Shown piece after piece: positions 6,676 through 14,738 of a stretch of DNA of 52,438 nucleotides (its first letter is position 1; each line of letters opens with the position of its first letter). The notes under the pieces were generated by a model. That model made no database searches. It saw nothing but the letters and a program-made list of their open reading frames with translations, and was not told where the DNA came from. The stretch spans positions 1 through 52,438 of the forward strand of contig CAZAOK010000014.1 in assembly GCA_964486725.1 (NCBI GenBank). Direction: 5' to 3'. The translations under genes and the position numbers were made by a program. The DNA comes from M55B154 sp964486725 (GTDB lineage: Bacteria > Spirochaetota > UBA4802 > UB4802).

Positions 6676-8553
6676 CTAAGAAAATAAGTCATGATCAATA
6701 TCACGTAAAAAATCCTTGCTGGCTGCCAAAATTAATACCGCTGCATAATGATACACGAATGCAAATACCAATTTGAGCAGTAAACCAGCCTCTCCAGAAG
6801 GAACATCAATAAAACCGTAAATGGTCATGATAACTGCCATTGAAATTACGGAATAAATAGAAAAAGCTTTAAATATATCAAGATAGTCATCAATATCAAA
6901 CACATGACTAGCTATACTTCCATATTCTTTACACATATATATGCATCTAAAAATGAACATAACGACTAAGATGAAAAACGCGTTGTAAAGAAGAATTAAA
7001 AACATATTGGTCATATTAAAAAAAGACAGGGATGAAAAAGTTCCTGCACCTGAAGCAATTATCAGAGGAAGTACTATGTTTCTGAATTCATCATCGTCCC
7101 ATTCAAAATCAATAACAATCAGGTATTTAACGTATAATGCTACCAGAAAAGATATGAACAAGTTAACAAATAAATAGATCAGGGTAGACCAGTAAGTCAT
7201 AGATTCAAAATACATCTCCAATAAAAAGGCGAAAACTAGAAATTGAAAGACCAAAGAACAAGAACTTAAAAGTAGATAGTTACCCCATTCATCAAGTACT
7301 GAATTAGGTGCATAAAAATGAATACTCATAATAGCACCCAATAGAAAAATATTTACCAGGGGTATAATAAATAAATATATCAGCGTATTTATGGTCATAT
7401 ACCAATCGCCTTGAGATTGAATATTGCTCCAGGTTATACCCAGGTATTTCCAAAGGACTGGTATAGCCGCAAGAATCAAAATAATAATTATTGAATAAAT
7501 GACTTTTCTTGGTCTTTCTTTTTCTTGTAATCTTTCTAATTCTCTTTCTTCTTCTCGTAATCTTTCTAATTCTCTTTCTCTTGCCCTTTCTCTTTCTTGT
7601 TCTCTTTCTCTTTCTTCCTTTTCAACCTCATGGGGACTTTGAACGGGCAAACTCTTATTACGTTGCCATAAGCTTACAGCCCTGTCATAAAACTTTTTTG
7701 CTTTTTCAATATTCTTTTCATGTTTTAAAAAATATACACTGAGATACGCATGCACGTAACTATTTCTTTCGAGTGCTCGATCGTTGAGGTATTCATACAT
7801 ATGTTTATACAGGCCAAACCTATCGACAAATTCATAGTACAAAGACCAGAGTTTGTCATTTAAAGGATCTTCAATTAAATCTTTTTTAAAACTGTCATGT
7901 ATGGTACCAATGATATTGTCTTTATCATTACAGCCGGACTTTTTGATAAAATTATCAAAATTCTTTAATAGTTCTGGATCCTGATAATATACAGTAAGAA
8001 TGTTTTTATACCCATTATACGCAGATTCATTTTCATTAAGCTCAGACCAGAGGCTTTGGATGAACTCCTGGTAGACTCTTAATGCTTTTGTTGCAATATG
8101 ATTTCCAGTTATACCTGCTTTGTAAGACTCGTTTATCATGTCTATAGTATTTTTGGCCTTAGAACTCAATTCTGCCCGTTTTAAAAATGAAATAAACATG
8201 TTAACCAGTTCAGGATTATCATAATGTACCATCAGTAAAAGATGAAACCTGGCCAGTGCTTCCTCGTAATTGCCAAAGTCTTCAAGGATTTCTATTTGGT
8301 CAATATCTTCTCTGGATAAACCTTTCTCCCGGCATTCTTTGCATATCATGGAATGATCATAACGGCAGTTACTACATACAACTTTTCCACATAGTGGACA
8401 TTCCCTGTAGATATTATCAAAACAATGATCACAGGCCATAATGCCGCATAACTGGCAACGGTTTTTCTCGTTATATACCCGTTCTCCGCTACACCAGGTG
8501 CATGATCTACGGTCAATTGTAACACGAACCTTGTTGTTGTTCTCTTCACCCAT
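6676..8553 (-). CDS. zinc-ribbon/TPR membrane protein
   Basis: This 625-aa protein has domains in this order. Residues 1-16 are a short tag (MGEENNNKVRVTIDRR). Residues 18-74 hold six CxxC pairs (three zinc sites). Residues 86-300 are a helical TPR-like module clearly related to that of the FGE proteins at 21519 and 30045 (compare IEILEDFGNYEEALARF with IEILRDLGPARHDEIVARY). Residues 309-350 are an extreme Glu/Arg-rich helix. From 351 onward there are about six membrane spans. It is predicted to sit in the inner membrane with the zinc and TPR parts in the cytoplasm. It is the last gene of the unit starting at 13333. The tag suggests docking to a partner shared with the other tagged proteins. 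Function unknown. Confidence 0.8.
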   Translation of the reverse strand: MGEENNNKVRVTIDRRSCTWCSGERVYNEKNRCQLCGIMACDHCFDNIYRECPLCGKVVCSNCRYDHSMICKECREKGLSREDIDQIEILEDFGNYEEALARFHLLLMVHYDNPELVNMFISFLKRAELSSKAKNTIDMINESYKAGITGNHIATKALRVYQEFIQSLWSELNENESAYNGYKNILTVYYQDPELLKNFDNFIKKSGCNDKDNIIGTIHDSFKKDLIEDPLNDKLWSLYYEFVDRFGLYKHMYEYLNDRALERNSYVHAYLSVYFLKHEKNIEKAKKFYDRAVSLWQRNKSLPVQSPHEVEKEEREREQERERARERELERLREEERELERLQEKERPRKVIYSIIIILILAAIPVLWKYLGITWSNIQSQGDWYMTINTLIYLFIIPLVNIFLLGAIMSIHFYAPNSVLDEWGNYLLLSSCSLVFQFLVFAFLLEMYFESMTYWSTLIYLFVNLFISFLVALYVKYLIVIDFEWDDDEFRNIVLPLIIASGAGTFSSLSFFNMTNMFLILLYNAFFILVVMFIFRCIYMCKEYGSIASHVFDIDDYLDIFKAFSIYSVISMAVIMTIYGFIDVPSGEAGLLLKLVFAFVYHYAAVLILAASKDFLRDIDHDLFS

Positions 8554-8594
8554 GTCCTACTCCATGTTTAATCCAAATTACTTTAACCACTTAA

Positions 8595-9827
8595 TTAGAA
8601 TAACCATTCACTTTCATCACTTGATTCAATGTAACATTTTTCATAACCATCATTATTACCAAGACAGGTTATATCCCCGCCCTCCTTTTTTATAAAGAAA
8701 GGCAATCTACTTTCAAACTTGCTGTCAAAAACCCTGGCAGAGCCGCATGAAGACCATACACTTACCGCATACCTGTTACCTCTGAATACACAACTTCTGA
8801 TTATTGCAGATGAAGGGTCACAAGAACGGGAAGATGAGTTGTAATTATCATCTTGCTTGCCAACACTAACACCATCGTATTCATCATTATTGGTAATAAT
8901 ACAATCAACGATTTCCGCTGAAGAATCGTTGAAAATATTAATCCCTACTTCATTGTTGTCAATGATGCTATCACGAATAGTAACTTCTTCCGCATCCCAG
9001 CCAACGCTTATGCCGATATCATTTTTCTTAACAGTACAATCATCTATGATTACTTCTTTCTTGCAGTCATACACCTGTACACCAGTGTTCACGTTACCTG
9101 AAATATCACATTTCGATATAAGCGCTGTACCCCCGATGCCGGTAATCTTTATACCGTTGCTTTTACTGTTTTTTATGGAATTGTGAACTAATCGCAGATT
9201 CTTACCAGAAAAGACTGTTTCAACTATATCATTGTGAACTAATCGCAGATTTTCACCAGAAAATTCTGTTTCAACTATATTACAATCTTTCACGAGCATT
9301 TCATCTGATTTGCATTTAACACCTTTCAATGTAGAAGAGTGAATATTTAAATGATCACTAATAATATTCTCAGAAAACATAACCGTTCTCGAATCATATG
9401 CATTCACCTCACAATTATTTAATTGTATACTATGTGCTGAAAACATGAAAAGCCTATCGTTTGCTTGAGAAATTTTCGAGTTATTAATTATATATTTTGA
9501 TTTTTTAACAGAAATAATAATACATACACCAATTTCACATTTGTTCATGTTATAAAATTCACTTGCGTCACCTTCGTCATACCTTCGAGAGAACTTCGTA
9601 CCACTTTTTATATTTGAATAACTATGAGAATCAAAATCAAGTTTAATCCCTTCAATCGCTTGCAGTAAAACGGTACTGGAGGAAGTCATTGAAAAAGTTC
9701 CGCCACGTATATCAGAAATACGTAATATTGAATTACCCTTTGTATACACCTTGTTTTCAACAGATAATTTATCCATTACCACTTCGGTGTTACCATCAAC
9801 CAATACCTCCATTTCTTTTTTTTTCAT
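8595..9827 (-). CDS. right-handed beta-helix protein
   Basis: This 410-aa protein consists of short repeats of the parallel beta-helix type (for example STALISKCDISGN-like rungs ending in N-N-D/G turns), as in pectate-lyase-like NosD/CASH proteins. A perfect-period tandem repeat of 17 residues (IVETEFSGENLRLVHND) is encoded by two 51-bp DNA units at 9181..9282. It has no signal peptide of its own. The start overlaps the end of the preceding beta-helix gene by 32 nt across an A9 tract, in the +1 frame relative to it. The two could therefore be one protein made by slippage, or split by a homopolymer error. No polysaccharide-lyase catalytic residues are recognised, so a binding role is more likely. 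Confidence 0.75.
   Translation of the reverse strand: MKKKEMEVLVDGNTEVVMDKLSVENKVYTKGNSILRISDIRGGTFSMTSSSTVLLQAIEGIKLDFDSHSYSNIKSGTKFSRRYDEGDASEFYNMNKCEIGVCIIISVKKSKYIINNSKISQANDRLFMFSAHSIQLNNCEVNAYDSRTVMFSENIISDHLNIHSSTLKGVKCKSDEMLVKDCNIVETEFSGENLRLVHNDIVETVFSGKNLRLVHNSIKNSKSNGIKITGIGGTALISKCDISGNVNTGVQVYDCKKEVIIDDCTVKKNDIGISVGWDAEEVTIRDSIIDNNEVGINIFNDSSAEIVDCIITNNDEYDGVSVGKQDDNYNSSSRSCDPSSAIIRSCVFRGNRYAVSVWSSCGSARVFDSKFESRLPFFIKKEGGDITCLGNNDGYEKCYIESSDESEWLF
9181..9282. repeat. 51-bp tandem repeat (two units) inside beta-helix gene
   Basis: Units 9181..9231 and 9232..9282 differ at only a few bases and encode 17-residue beta-helix rungs. It is a recent in-frame duplication that lengthens the helix by one coil. 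Confidence 0.75.
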
Positions 9828-11874
9828 CCACCAGTGCTAATACCTTTTTGGCAACAGCGTTATCGGGGACGAATACTTTCTCATCTTCGTTCCCTTCTTT
9901 TTTACGCTTTTTCTTCTCTTTAAAAATATATCCATTATTTTTGAGGGTAGTATTCACACAGTTCAACCTGGCCCCATCACTACCATATCCCACGATACCG
10001 GCATATCCGTTCTTGTGTATATCAAGGGTATTGCAGTCAACCATGGACTTTTCTGTCACTACCATGCCACATACGGTGTTATTGTAAACTGATACATCGC
10101 TGGCCTCGAGGGAACCGCCGCACGCATACATACCAAGCACATTATCATATAGTTGAATTTCACTTGCACGCATACTACCATTTTCATCTACATTAACACC
10201 AAACAGCTTGTTGTGGTGCACCTTTAAATCTTTGACCTTTACAACAGACTGGCCGCTGGCATGTATACCTGCCTCGCCGTTACCTTTCACTTCGGTTTTT
10301 TCCAGTACAACATGCCCCAATTTTACACGCACCCCGCCTGTTTTGTTATTCGAGAGCATACTGTTAACAATGGATGATTCTCCCTGAGATTTGACATACA
10401 GGCCAAACAGTGCATTATCGTACATTTTACAATTACTTGCCTGCAGACTACTATTTTCATACAGTGCCACGCCTGAACCATCATTGCCATGTACTTTGCA
10501 TGCTTTAAGCTGCAGGCTACCTTCCCCTTTACCAATTATCCCTTTGTCACCGTTTGAAATTACACTTGTGGTGTTTATGAGTAAGATGCTGTTGCCGGCA
10601 AAATAGATGCCATTATTATTTTCAGATATTTTGCACTCTTTTATTTCACCGTCAGCATTTTCAATATAACGCAGACCATTACCACGGTTTTCATTTATTT
10701 CACTATAACTGACAATAGAACTGGAGTCTCCACGAAAAAGAATACCATCTTTTTCTGATAGATGTACTGCAAGTTTGCTCATACGAACCACTGATTGCCC
10801 ATCCGCACATAAGCCCGTGGAATCATTTAGACTACTGCAATCTTTCAATTCTGCATTGCCCTTTACGTAGATCCCGTATCTTTTAGAGTCTTCAGTATGT
10901 AATGATACCATTTCGGCTTTGGCCTCAGGGCCAACATACATGCCGGTGCCGCACGCGTCACAACTGCTGTCACGTATGATAACTTCACTTCCTGATGCAA
11001 CCATTATCCCTGCTGAAACACATTCCTTAAAATCACATTGTGTAATTACAACCATGCTTCCGTCTGAAACATGTAACCCCACCCTGCTGCTTTCAAACGC
11101 GCATGCGGAAAAATTACTTTTTCCAGGAAAAGAACTCACGGTAACCGCGTTGCCGTTTGCTGAACTGAAGGTACATTCATTGAACACGGTATTACCGCTG
11201 GCTATCACCACACCTCCGGGAGATTCGGTACTATCAGTACCCGTGAAACAAAAATGCATGTTATTTGCATTAAAGCTGCTGGTTGCCGCGGTGAGTACTG
11301 GTTTCCCATTACTTACTATCTCGCTATCCATGAAGAGAAACCCGCCATCAATAGTAATATCTTTTTGTATAAATAATGATTCCCTGTAGGTACCAGGCCG
11401 CACGTATATTCGTGTTCCCGGACCCGAGGCGTTGACAGCCCCGGTGATTGTATCGTGATGAGCGTAGCCCCATCTTCCCACAACAATATCAGCATCCATT
11501 ATTGCCGGGTAAAAGTAGAGAAACATGTAGATACCCAGTATTAAAAGCACGGAAGATACCCCGTACGCCAGGTAACGTTTCATCTTTTTAAAGGCAGCAG
11601 CACGTTGCTCTTTCTTTTCACGCAGGGCAGCCTCTTTTAATTCACTATCAACACATCTCTCACACATCTTTTTTCCGGAATTATAACACTGCTCACACAC
11701 CACTTGCCCGCATGAAGGGCACTTCTCATAATGCAGCTGGTAACATTGATCACACGCCACATTGCCGCATAAATGGCACCTGTTTGTCTCCCTGTAAGAA
11801 CGCTGCCCATTACAGAATGGGCAGGGTTTTCTTTCGATTGTTACGCGTACCCTGTTGGTGTTCTCTTCACTCAT
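9796..11874 (-). CDS. zinc-ribbon, single-span membrane beta-helix protein
   Basis: This 692-aa protein has the tag MSEENTNRVRVTIERKPC at residues 1-18, six CxxC pairs (residues 18-74, spacing identical to the 625-aa paralogue), a basic linker, and one membrane span (101-124, YGVSSVLLILGIYMFLYFYP). The rest (about 130-660) is a right-handed beta-helix built of CASH/NosD-type rungs. It starts with the characteristic GTRIYVRPGTYRES and ITIDGGF motifs. The zinc end should be cytoplasmic and the helix on the far side of the membrane. GGAG lies within the last codons of the radical SAM activase gene, so the two are coupled. It is probably a carbohydrate- or surface-binding component. Confidence 0.83.
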   Translation of the reverse strand: MSEENTNRVRVTIERKPCPFCNGQRSYRETNRCHLCGNVACDQCYQLHYEKCPSCGQVVCEQCYNSGKKMCERCVDSELKEAALREKKEQRAAAFKKMKRYLAYGVSSVLLILGIYMFLYFYPAIMDADIVVGRWGYAHHDTITGAVNASGPGTRIYVRPGTYRESLFIQKDITIDGGFLFMDSEIVSNGKPVLTAATSSFNANNMHFCFTGTDSTESPGGVVIASGNTVFNECTFSSANGNAVTVSSFPGKSNFSACAFESSRVGLHVSDGSMVVITQCDFKECVSAGIMVASGSEVIIRDSSCDACGTGMYVGPEAKAEMVSLHTEDSKRYGIYVKGNAELKDCSSLNDSTGLCADGQSVVRMSKLAVHLSEKDGILFRGDSSSIVSYSEINENRGNGLRYIENADGEIKECKISENNNGIYFAGNSILLINTTSVISNGDKGIIGKGEGSLQLKACKVHGNDGSGVALYENSSLQASNCKMYDNALFGLYVKSQGESSIVNSMLSNNKTGGVRVKLGHVVLEKTEVKGNGEAGIHASGQSVVKVKDLKVHHNKLFGVNVDENGSMRASEIQLYDNVLGMYACGGSLEASDVSVYNNTVCGMVVTEKSMVDCNTLDIHKNGYAGIVGYGSDGARLNCVNTTLKNNGYIFKEKKKRKKEGNEDEKVFVPDNAVAKKVLALVDEKKRNGGIG

Positions 11875-11877
11875 ACA

Positions 11878-12528
11878 TTATGCTCCACTTTTAATAAGAA
11901 TTCCCCTGCGCCGCAAACGCTCTTCAAATGCAGAGAAGTCACTTTCTCCCGGGATACCTGCCATGAACACGTGACCGTTTTCTTGAACAAACAATTCAAC
12001 AGTTTCATCCATGCATGATTTACAATCTTCCAGGCTGTATGTATCACTGGTAAAATGAACATGTTGGTTCCATGAACCTGTCCAGGGATTATTGCATCGC
12101 TTGCTGTATTCAAATCGCCCATCAACCAGGATGTCCACCATTGGTAATATGCGCGATACCATCATGGGGAAACGGGTCTGCAATTCACCAAGATAATACC
12201 CCGTATACAACATTACAGATAAATCGGGCCGGCCACTTTTAATTGCATCAATAAGCGCATAAAGAGAATCCTCCTGCATAAACGGTTCTCCACCACTTAT
12301 GGTAACTCCCTCAATGGAATCGATCCCGTGTATTCGTGCCGCAAGTTCGCGTGTATCAACTTCAACACCACCGGAAGGATCATGTGTACCCGGCGCTATA
12401 CAACGAGGGCACCTGAATGGACATCCCTGGAACCACACAGCAGCACGCAATCCGGGGCCAAGCACCCGGACCACAGGCTCAAAATGATATAACCTTACAG
12501 TACTCATAATTAACAAACGAAGAGACAT
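11878..12528 (-). CDS. radical SAM activase-like protein (NrdG/PflA type)
   Basis: This 216-aa protein carries the single [4Fe-4S] activase signature CPFRCPRC (Cys36, Cys40, Cys43). A GGEP motif (TISGGEPFMQ) follows, then VDILVDGRFE and a WTGSWNQ segment that resembles NrdG-type activases, which install glycyl radicals. No glycyl-radical enzyme lies in the window. The start is uncertain: ATG 12528 has only a weak AGG, and ATG 12507 is an alternative that loses seven residues. It sits between the PH-domain and zinc-ribbon genes of one transcription unit. It may modify a cluster protein instead. Confidence 0.85.
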   Translation of the reverse strand: MSLRLLIMSTVRLYHFEPVVRVLGPGLRAAVWFQGCPFRCPRCIAPGTHDPSGGVEVDTRELAARIHGIDSIEGVTISGGEPFMQEDSLYALIDAIKSGRPDLSVMLYTGYYLGELQTRFPMMVSRILPMVDILVDGRFEYSKRCNNPWTGSWNQHVHFTSDTYSLEDCKSCMDETVELFVQENGHVFMAGIPGESDFSAFEERLRRRGILIKSGA

Positions 12529-12550
12529 CCTGAATATTCATAAGTGTTAC

Positions 12551-13333
12551 CTACCTGTACTGGCCTGCCACCTTGCCGACCAGCACCTGCTCCACTTCGT
12601 GTGGCCGGTATACCGAATAGAAACAACGAACCGGAATAGCCCTGGGCATCTTTTTATCCCTGCTGCCTGAGAAACCCATGAAGATTACTCCCGCCTTCAA
12701 CTCCATGACTTCTGTACCAAGATTTTCACCGCTGCTTGTTATTGGTATTACCGTTCCACAGCCAAAAAGCCGCTCAAGGTACGTTTGCTGTGTCTGCACA
12801 GAATTGATATGGTTGAAAAACATACTGAAGGACGTAGAGTTCATAAGGTAGTATTGCCGGCTGAAAACTATACGCTTGCTGGTTATGTAGAAACGATGTG
12901 TACGCCTGTATATCTCTACCTGTGAAACACCGAAGATCCCTATAGCAAAAGGTATCGCGTAAAGCACCTTTTGAGGGATATTTGTTGCACACGACAAAAC
13001 CAGTGTTACTACCATTATACCAAGTATCATGAAAAGCCATCGCATGGTAATCTTGTAATAGGAAAGGATTACCGCCGGTACCAGTATGATAAAAAAATTC
13101 AGAAGCGAAAAAACGATTACCTGTATCTTACCCATGGGCAAACGCTCAAGGAGAAACGCAACCACTTTACGTGGTAAAAGGTCATATACAACAAAATCGG
13201 TAAATGACAGGCTAATACACGAAACAATAATGAGTGTGAACCATATCAGGTACAGGTCAATAAATGCTGCAACTCCCGGGTACTTTGTCATTTCAATGTG
13301 TTCGCCTGATTGCAGGCCGGGTAACGATTTCAT
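12551..13333 (-). CDS. membrane protein with bacterial PH domain
   Basis: This 260-aa protein has about four hydrophobic segments in the first 145 residues (for example LIWFTLIIVSCISLSF and VIVFSLLNFFIILVP). A YdbS/DUF304-type PH domain follows (RFYITSKRIVFSRQYY, FNHINSVQTQQ, ERLFGCGTVIPITSSG). Start choice: ATG 13333 is preceded by GGAG at 6 nt, whereas ATG 13345 has no such site. Promoter motif site 3 lies about 40 nt upstream, making this the first gene of the unit that runs to 6676. The PH domain probably faces the cytoplasm and binds lipid or protein. Confidence 0.8.
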   Translation of the reverse strand: MKSLPGLQSGEHIEMTKYPGVAAFIDLYLIWFTLIIVSCISLSFTDFVVYDLLPRKVVAFLLERLPMGKIQVIVFSLLNFFIILVPAVILSYYKITMRWLFMILGIMVVTLVLSCATNIPQKVLYAIPFAIGIFGVSQVEIYRRTHRFYITSKRIVFSRQYYLMNSTSFSMFFNHINSVQTQQTYLERLFGCGTVIPITSSGENLGTEVMELKAGVIFMGFSGSRDKKMPRAIPVRCFYSVYRPHEVEQVLVGKVAGQYR

Positions 13334-13374
13334 ATTTTTCTCCATAAAAAGGGTTTTTCATTTCTATATATTTA

Positions 13375-13384
13375 TGACGAAAAA
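13375..13384 (-). promoter_or_regulatory. TTTTTCGTCA motif, site 3 (upstream of 13333 unit)
   Basis: This core shared with five other sites is placed in the 68-nt gap between the FGE gene ending at 13402 and the PH-domain gene. It splits the cluster into separate transcription units. Confidence 0.6.
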
Positions 13385-13401
13385 CCCCATCCAAATGTCA
13401 G

Positions 13402-14205
13402 TTAGAAAACCACCCGAAATCCAATAATTGTTGTTCGATACCTTGCAGGCCGCACAAGCCTTGCCGAAGCAGAAAGGCTTTCCGCCAGTGATCCCCATGA
13501 CCCCCCTTTGCAGATGCGGTACTCACCATTATCATCCGGTTCGCCATCCCTGTTGACAGCATCAGCGCACCATTCCCACACGTTACCTGCCATATCACCA
13601 ATACCCCAGTCATTAGGTTCAACAAGACCAACCCTGCGAGGACCATGTGAAACATCACCCAGCGAACTGTTCATTGAATTCGCGTTTTTCATGTACCACG
13701 CATTAGCTGATTTAAACTCATCTCCCCACCAGAAAAGGGTATCATTCCCCGCCCTGTAGGCGTATTCCCATTCCTCTTCCGTGGGTAACCGGGCCGGCAC
13801 ATCGTATTCCTCAGCAAATGCTTCGCAAAACTCAATTGCTTCAAACCAGCTTACAAGCTGAACGGGAAGCTCATCTCCGTTATAACCACTTGCATTATAG
13901 CCCATAATTTGTTCAAACTGTTGGCTGGTAACAGGGTATTTACTTATCCAGAGGCCATTGACAACATCAGTATTCTCTACAGGTTCACCTGCAGCATTGT
14001 TACTTACAGAAATATATATGCACTCAAGAGGACCAAAAAAATGGGAATCCCCATGTTGCACCACGCTATTGGAACACCTGTCATCGGTAACACCGGCAAG
14101 TTCACATACTCGCCTGTAAAAATCATTTAGCACATTAGATTCTTCCCATAGCTTGAAACCTCTGGTTTCGTTAAACACGTTAATTAGATTTAAAAGTTCT
14201 TTCAT
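13402..14205 (-). CDS. FGE-sulfatase/C-type-lectin-fold protein
   Basis: This 267-aa protein has a unique 55-residue N-terminus, then an FGE-sulfatase domain: WISKYPVTSQQFEQIMG, PVQLVSWFEAIEFCEAFA, RLPTEEEWEYAYRAG, GDMAGNVWEWCADA, GGSWGSLAES and IGFRVVF. The two cysteines that bind copper in true formylglycine-generating enzymes (near GGSW) are absent. The fold therefore probably serves for binding rather than sulfatase activation. Unlike the duplicated FGE proteins, it lacks the N-terminal tag and TPR module, and its C-terminal codons show no NNY bias. It is the last gene of the unit that begins at 29480. Confidence 0.85.
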   Translation of the reverse strand: MKELLNLINVFNETRGFKLWEESNVLNDFYRRVCELAGVTDDRCSNSVVQHGDSHFFGPLECIYISVSNNAAGEPVENTDVVNGLWISKYPVTSQQFEQIMGYNASGYNGDELPVQLVSWFEAIEFCEAFAEEYDVPARLPTEEEWEYAYRAGNDTLFWWGDEFKSANAWYMKNANSMNSSLGDVSHGPRRVGLVEPNDWGIGDMAGNVWEWCADAVNRDGEPDDNGEYRICKGGSWGSLAESLSASARLVRPARYRTTIIGFRVVF

Positions 14206-14223
14206 AGTTTTCTAACCGATACA

Positions 14224-14736
14224 TTATTTCACTTTTTTCATTTCTTCAACAGCCTCGTGCTGTTTCTGAATACTTTTATCAAAAAAACTCTCGTTATTAG
14301 CTGCAAGTTCATTAAAAAATTTCATTGACCTTCTTGAGTTCTCCATCGCGTTTTCAAAATCTCTGCTGGTTGCCTGGCCAGCATCAAATCCGTCAAGACC
14401 CTTGAACACAGAATAAATTCGGTACGCGATAGATTCTTCACGCTGACCTGCTTCTTTCTCTTCAGCGATCATTTCCTTAAACTTGTTGCCACAACCGTCA
14501 ACGAATTGTTTCTGTAACTTATGGAGGGCACCGTTCATTTTTTCTTGCATTTCTTTCCTGCTAACCTTACCTGATTCAACCACTTCTTCAAGGAGGGAAT
14601 CTTTAAATATTTCCTTTACTTTATCAAGTGCATTTACCCCTTCACGTGACTCGGCCTGTATCTCGTTTGTTTTGTCAGTAACTTCTTCACCCCCTTTATC
14701 ACTCTCACCAATGAAATCGTTTTTTTTCTTTGCCAT
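14224..14736 (-). CDS. small helical protein coupled to HerA-type ATPase
   Basis: This 170-aa protein is highly charged and almost wholly helical (Lys/Glu-rich, with heptad-like stretches around residues 35-90 and 130-168). It has no signal peptide or membrane span and is not recognised. GGAGGTG lies in the last codons of the ATPase gene, and the start follows its stop by 2 nt, so translation is coupled. It is likely a small partner of the ATPase. Confidence 0.7.
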   Translation of the reverse strand: MAKKKNDFIGESDKGGEEVTDKTNEIQAESREGVNALDKVKEIFKDSLLEEVVESGKVSRKEMQEKMNGALHKLQKQFVDGCGNKFKEMIAEEKEAGQREESIAYRIYSVFKGLDGFDAGQATSRDFENAMENSRRSMKFFNELAANNESFFDKSIQKQHEAVEEMKKVK

Positions 14737-14738
14737 AA

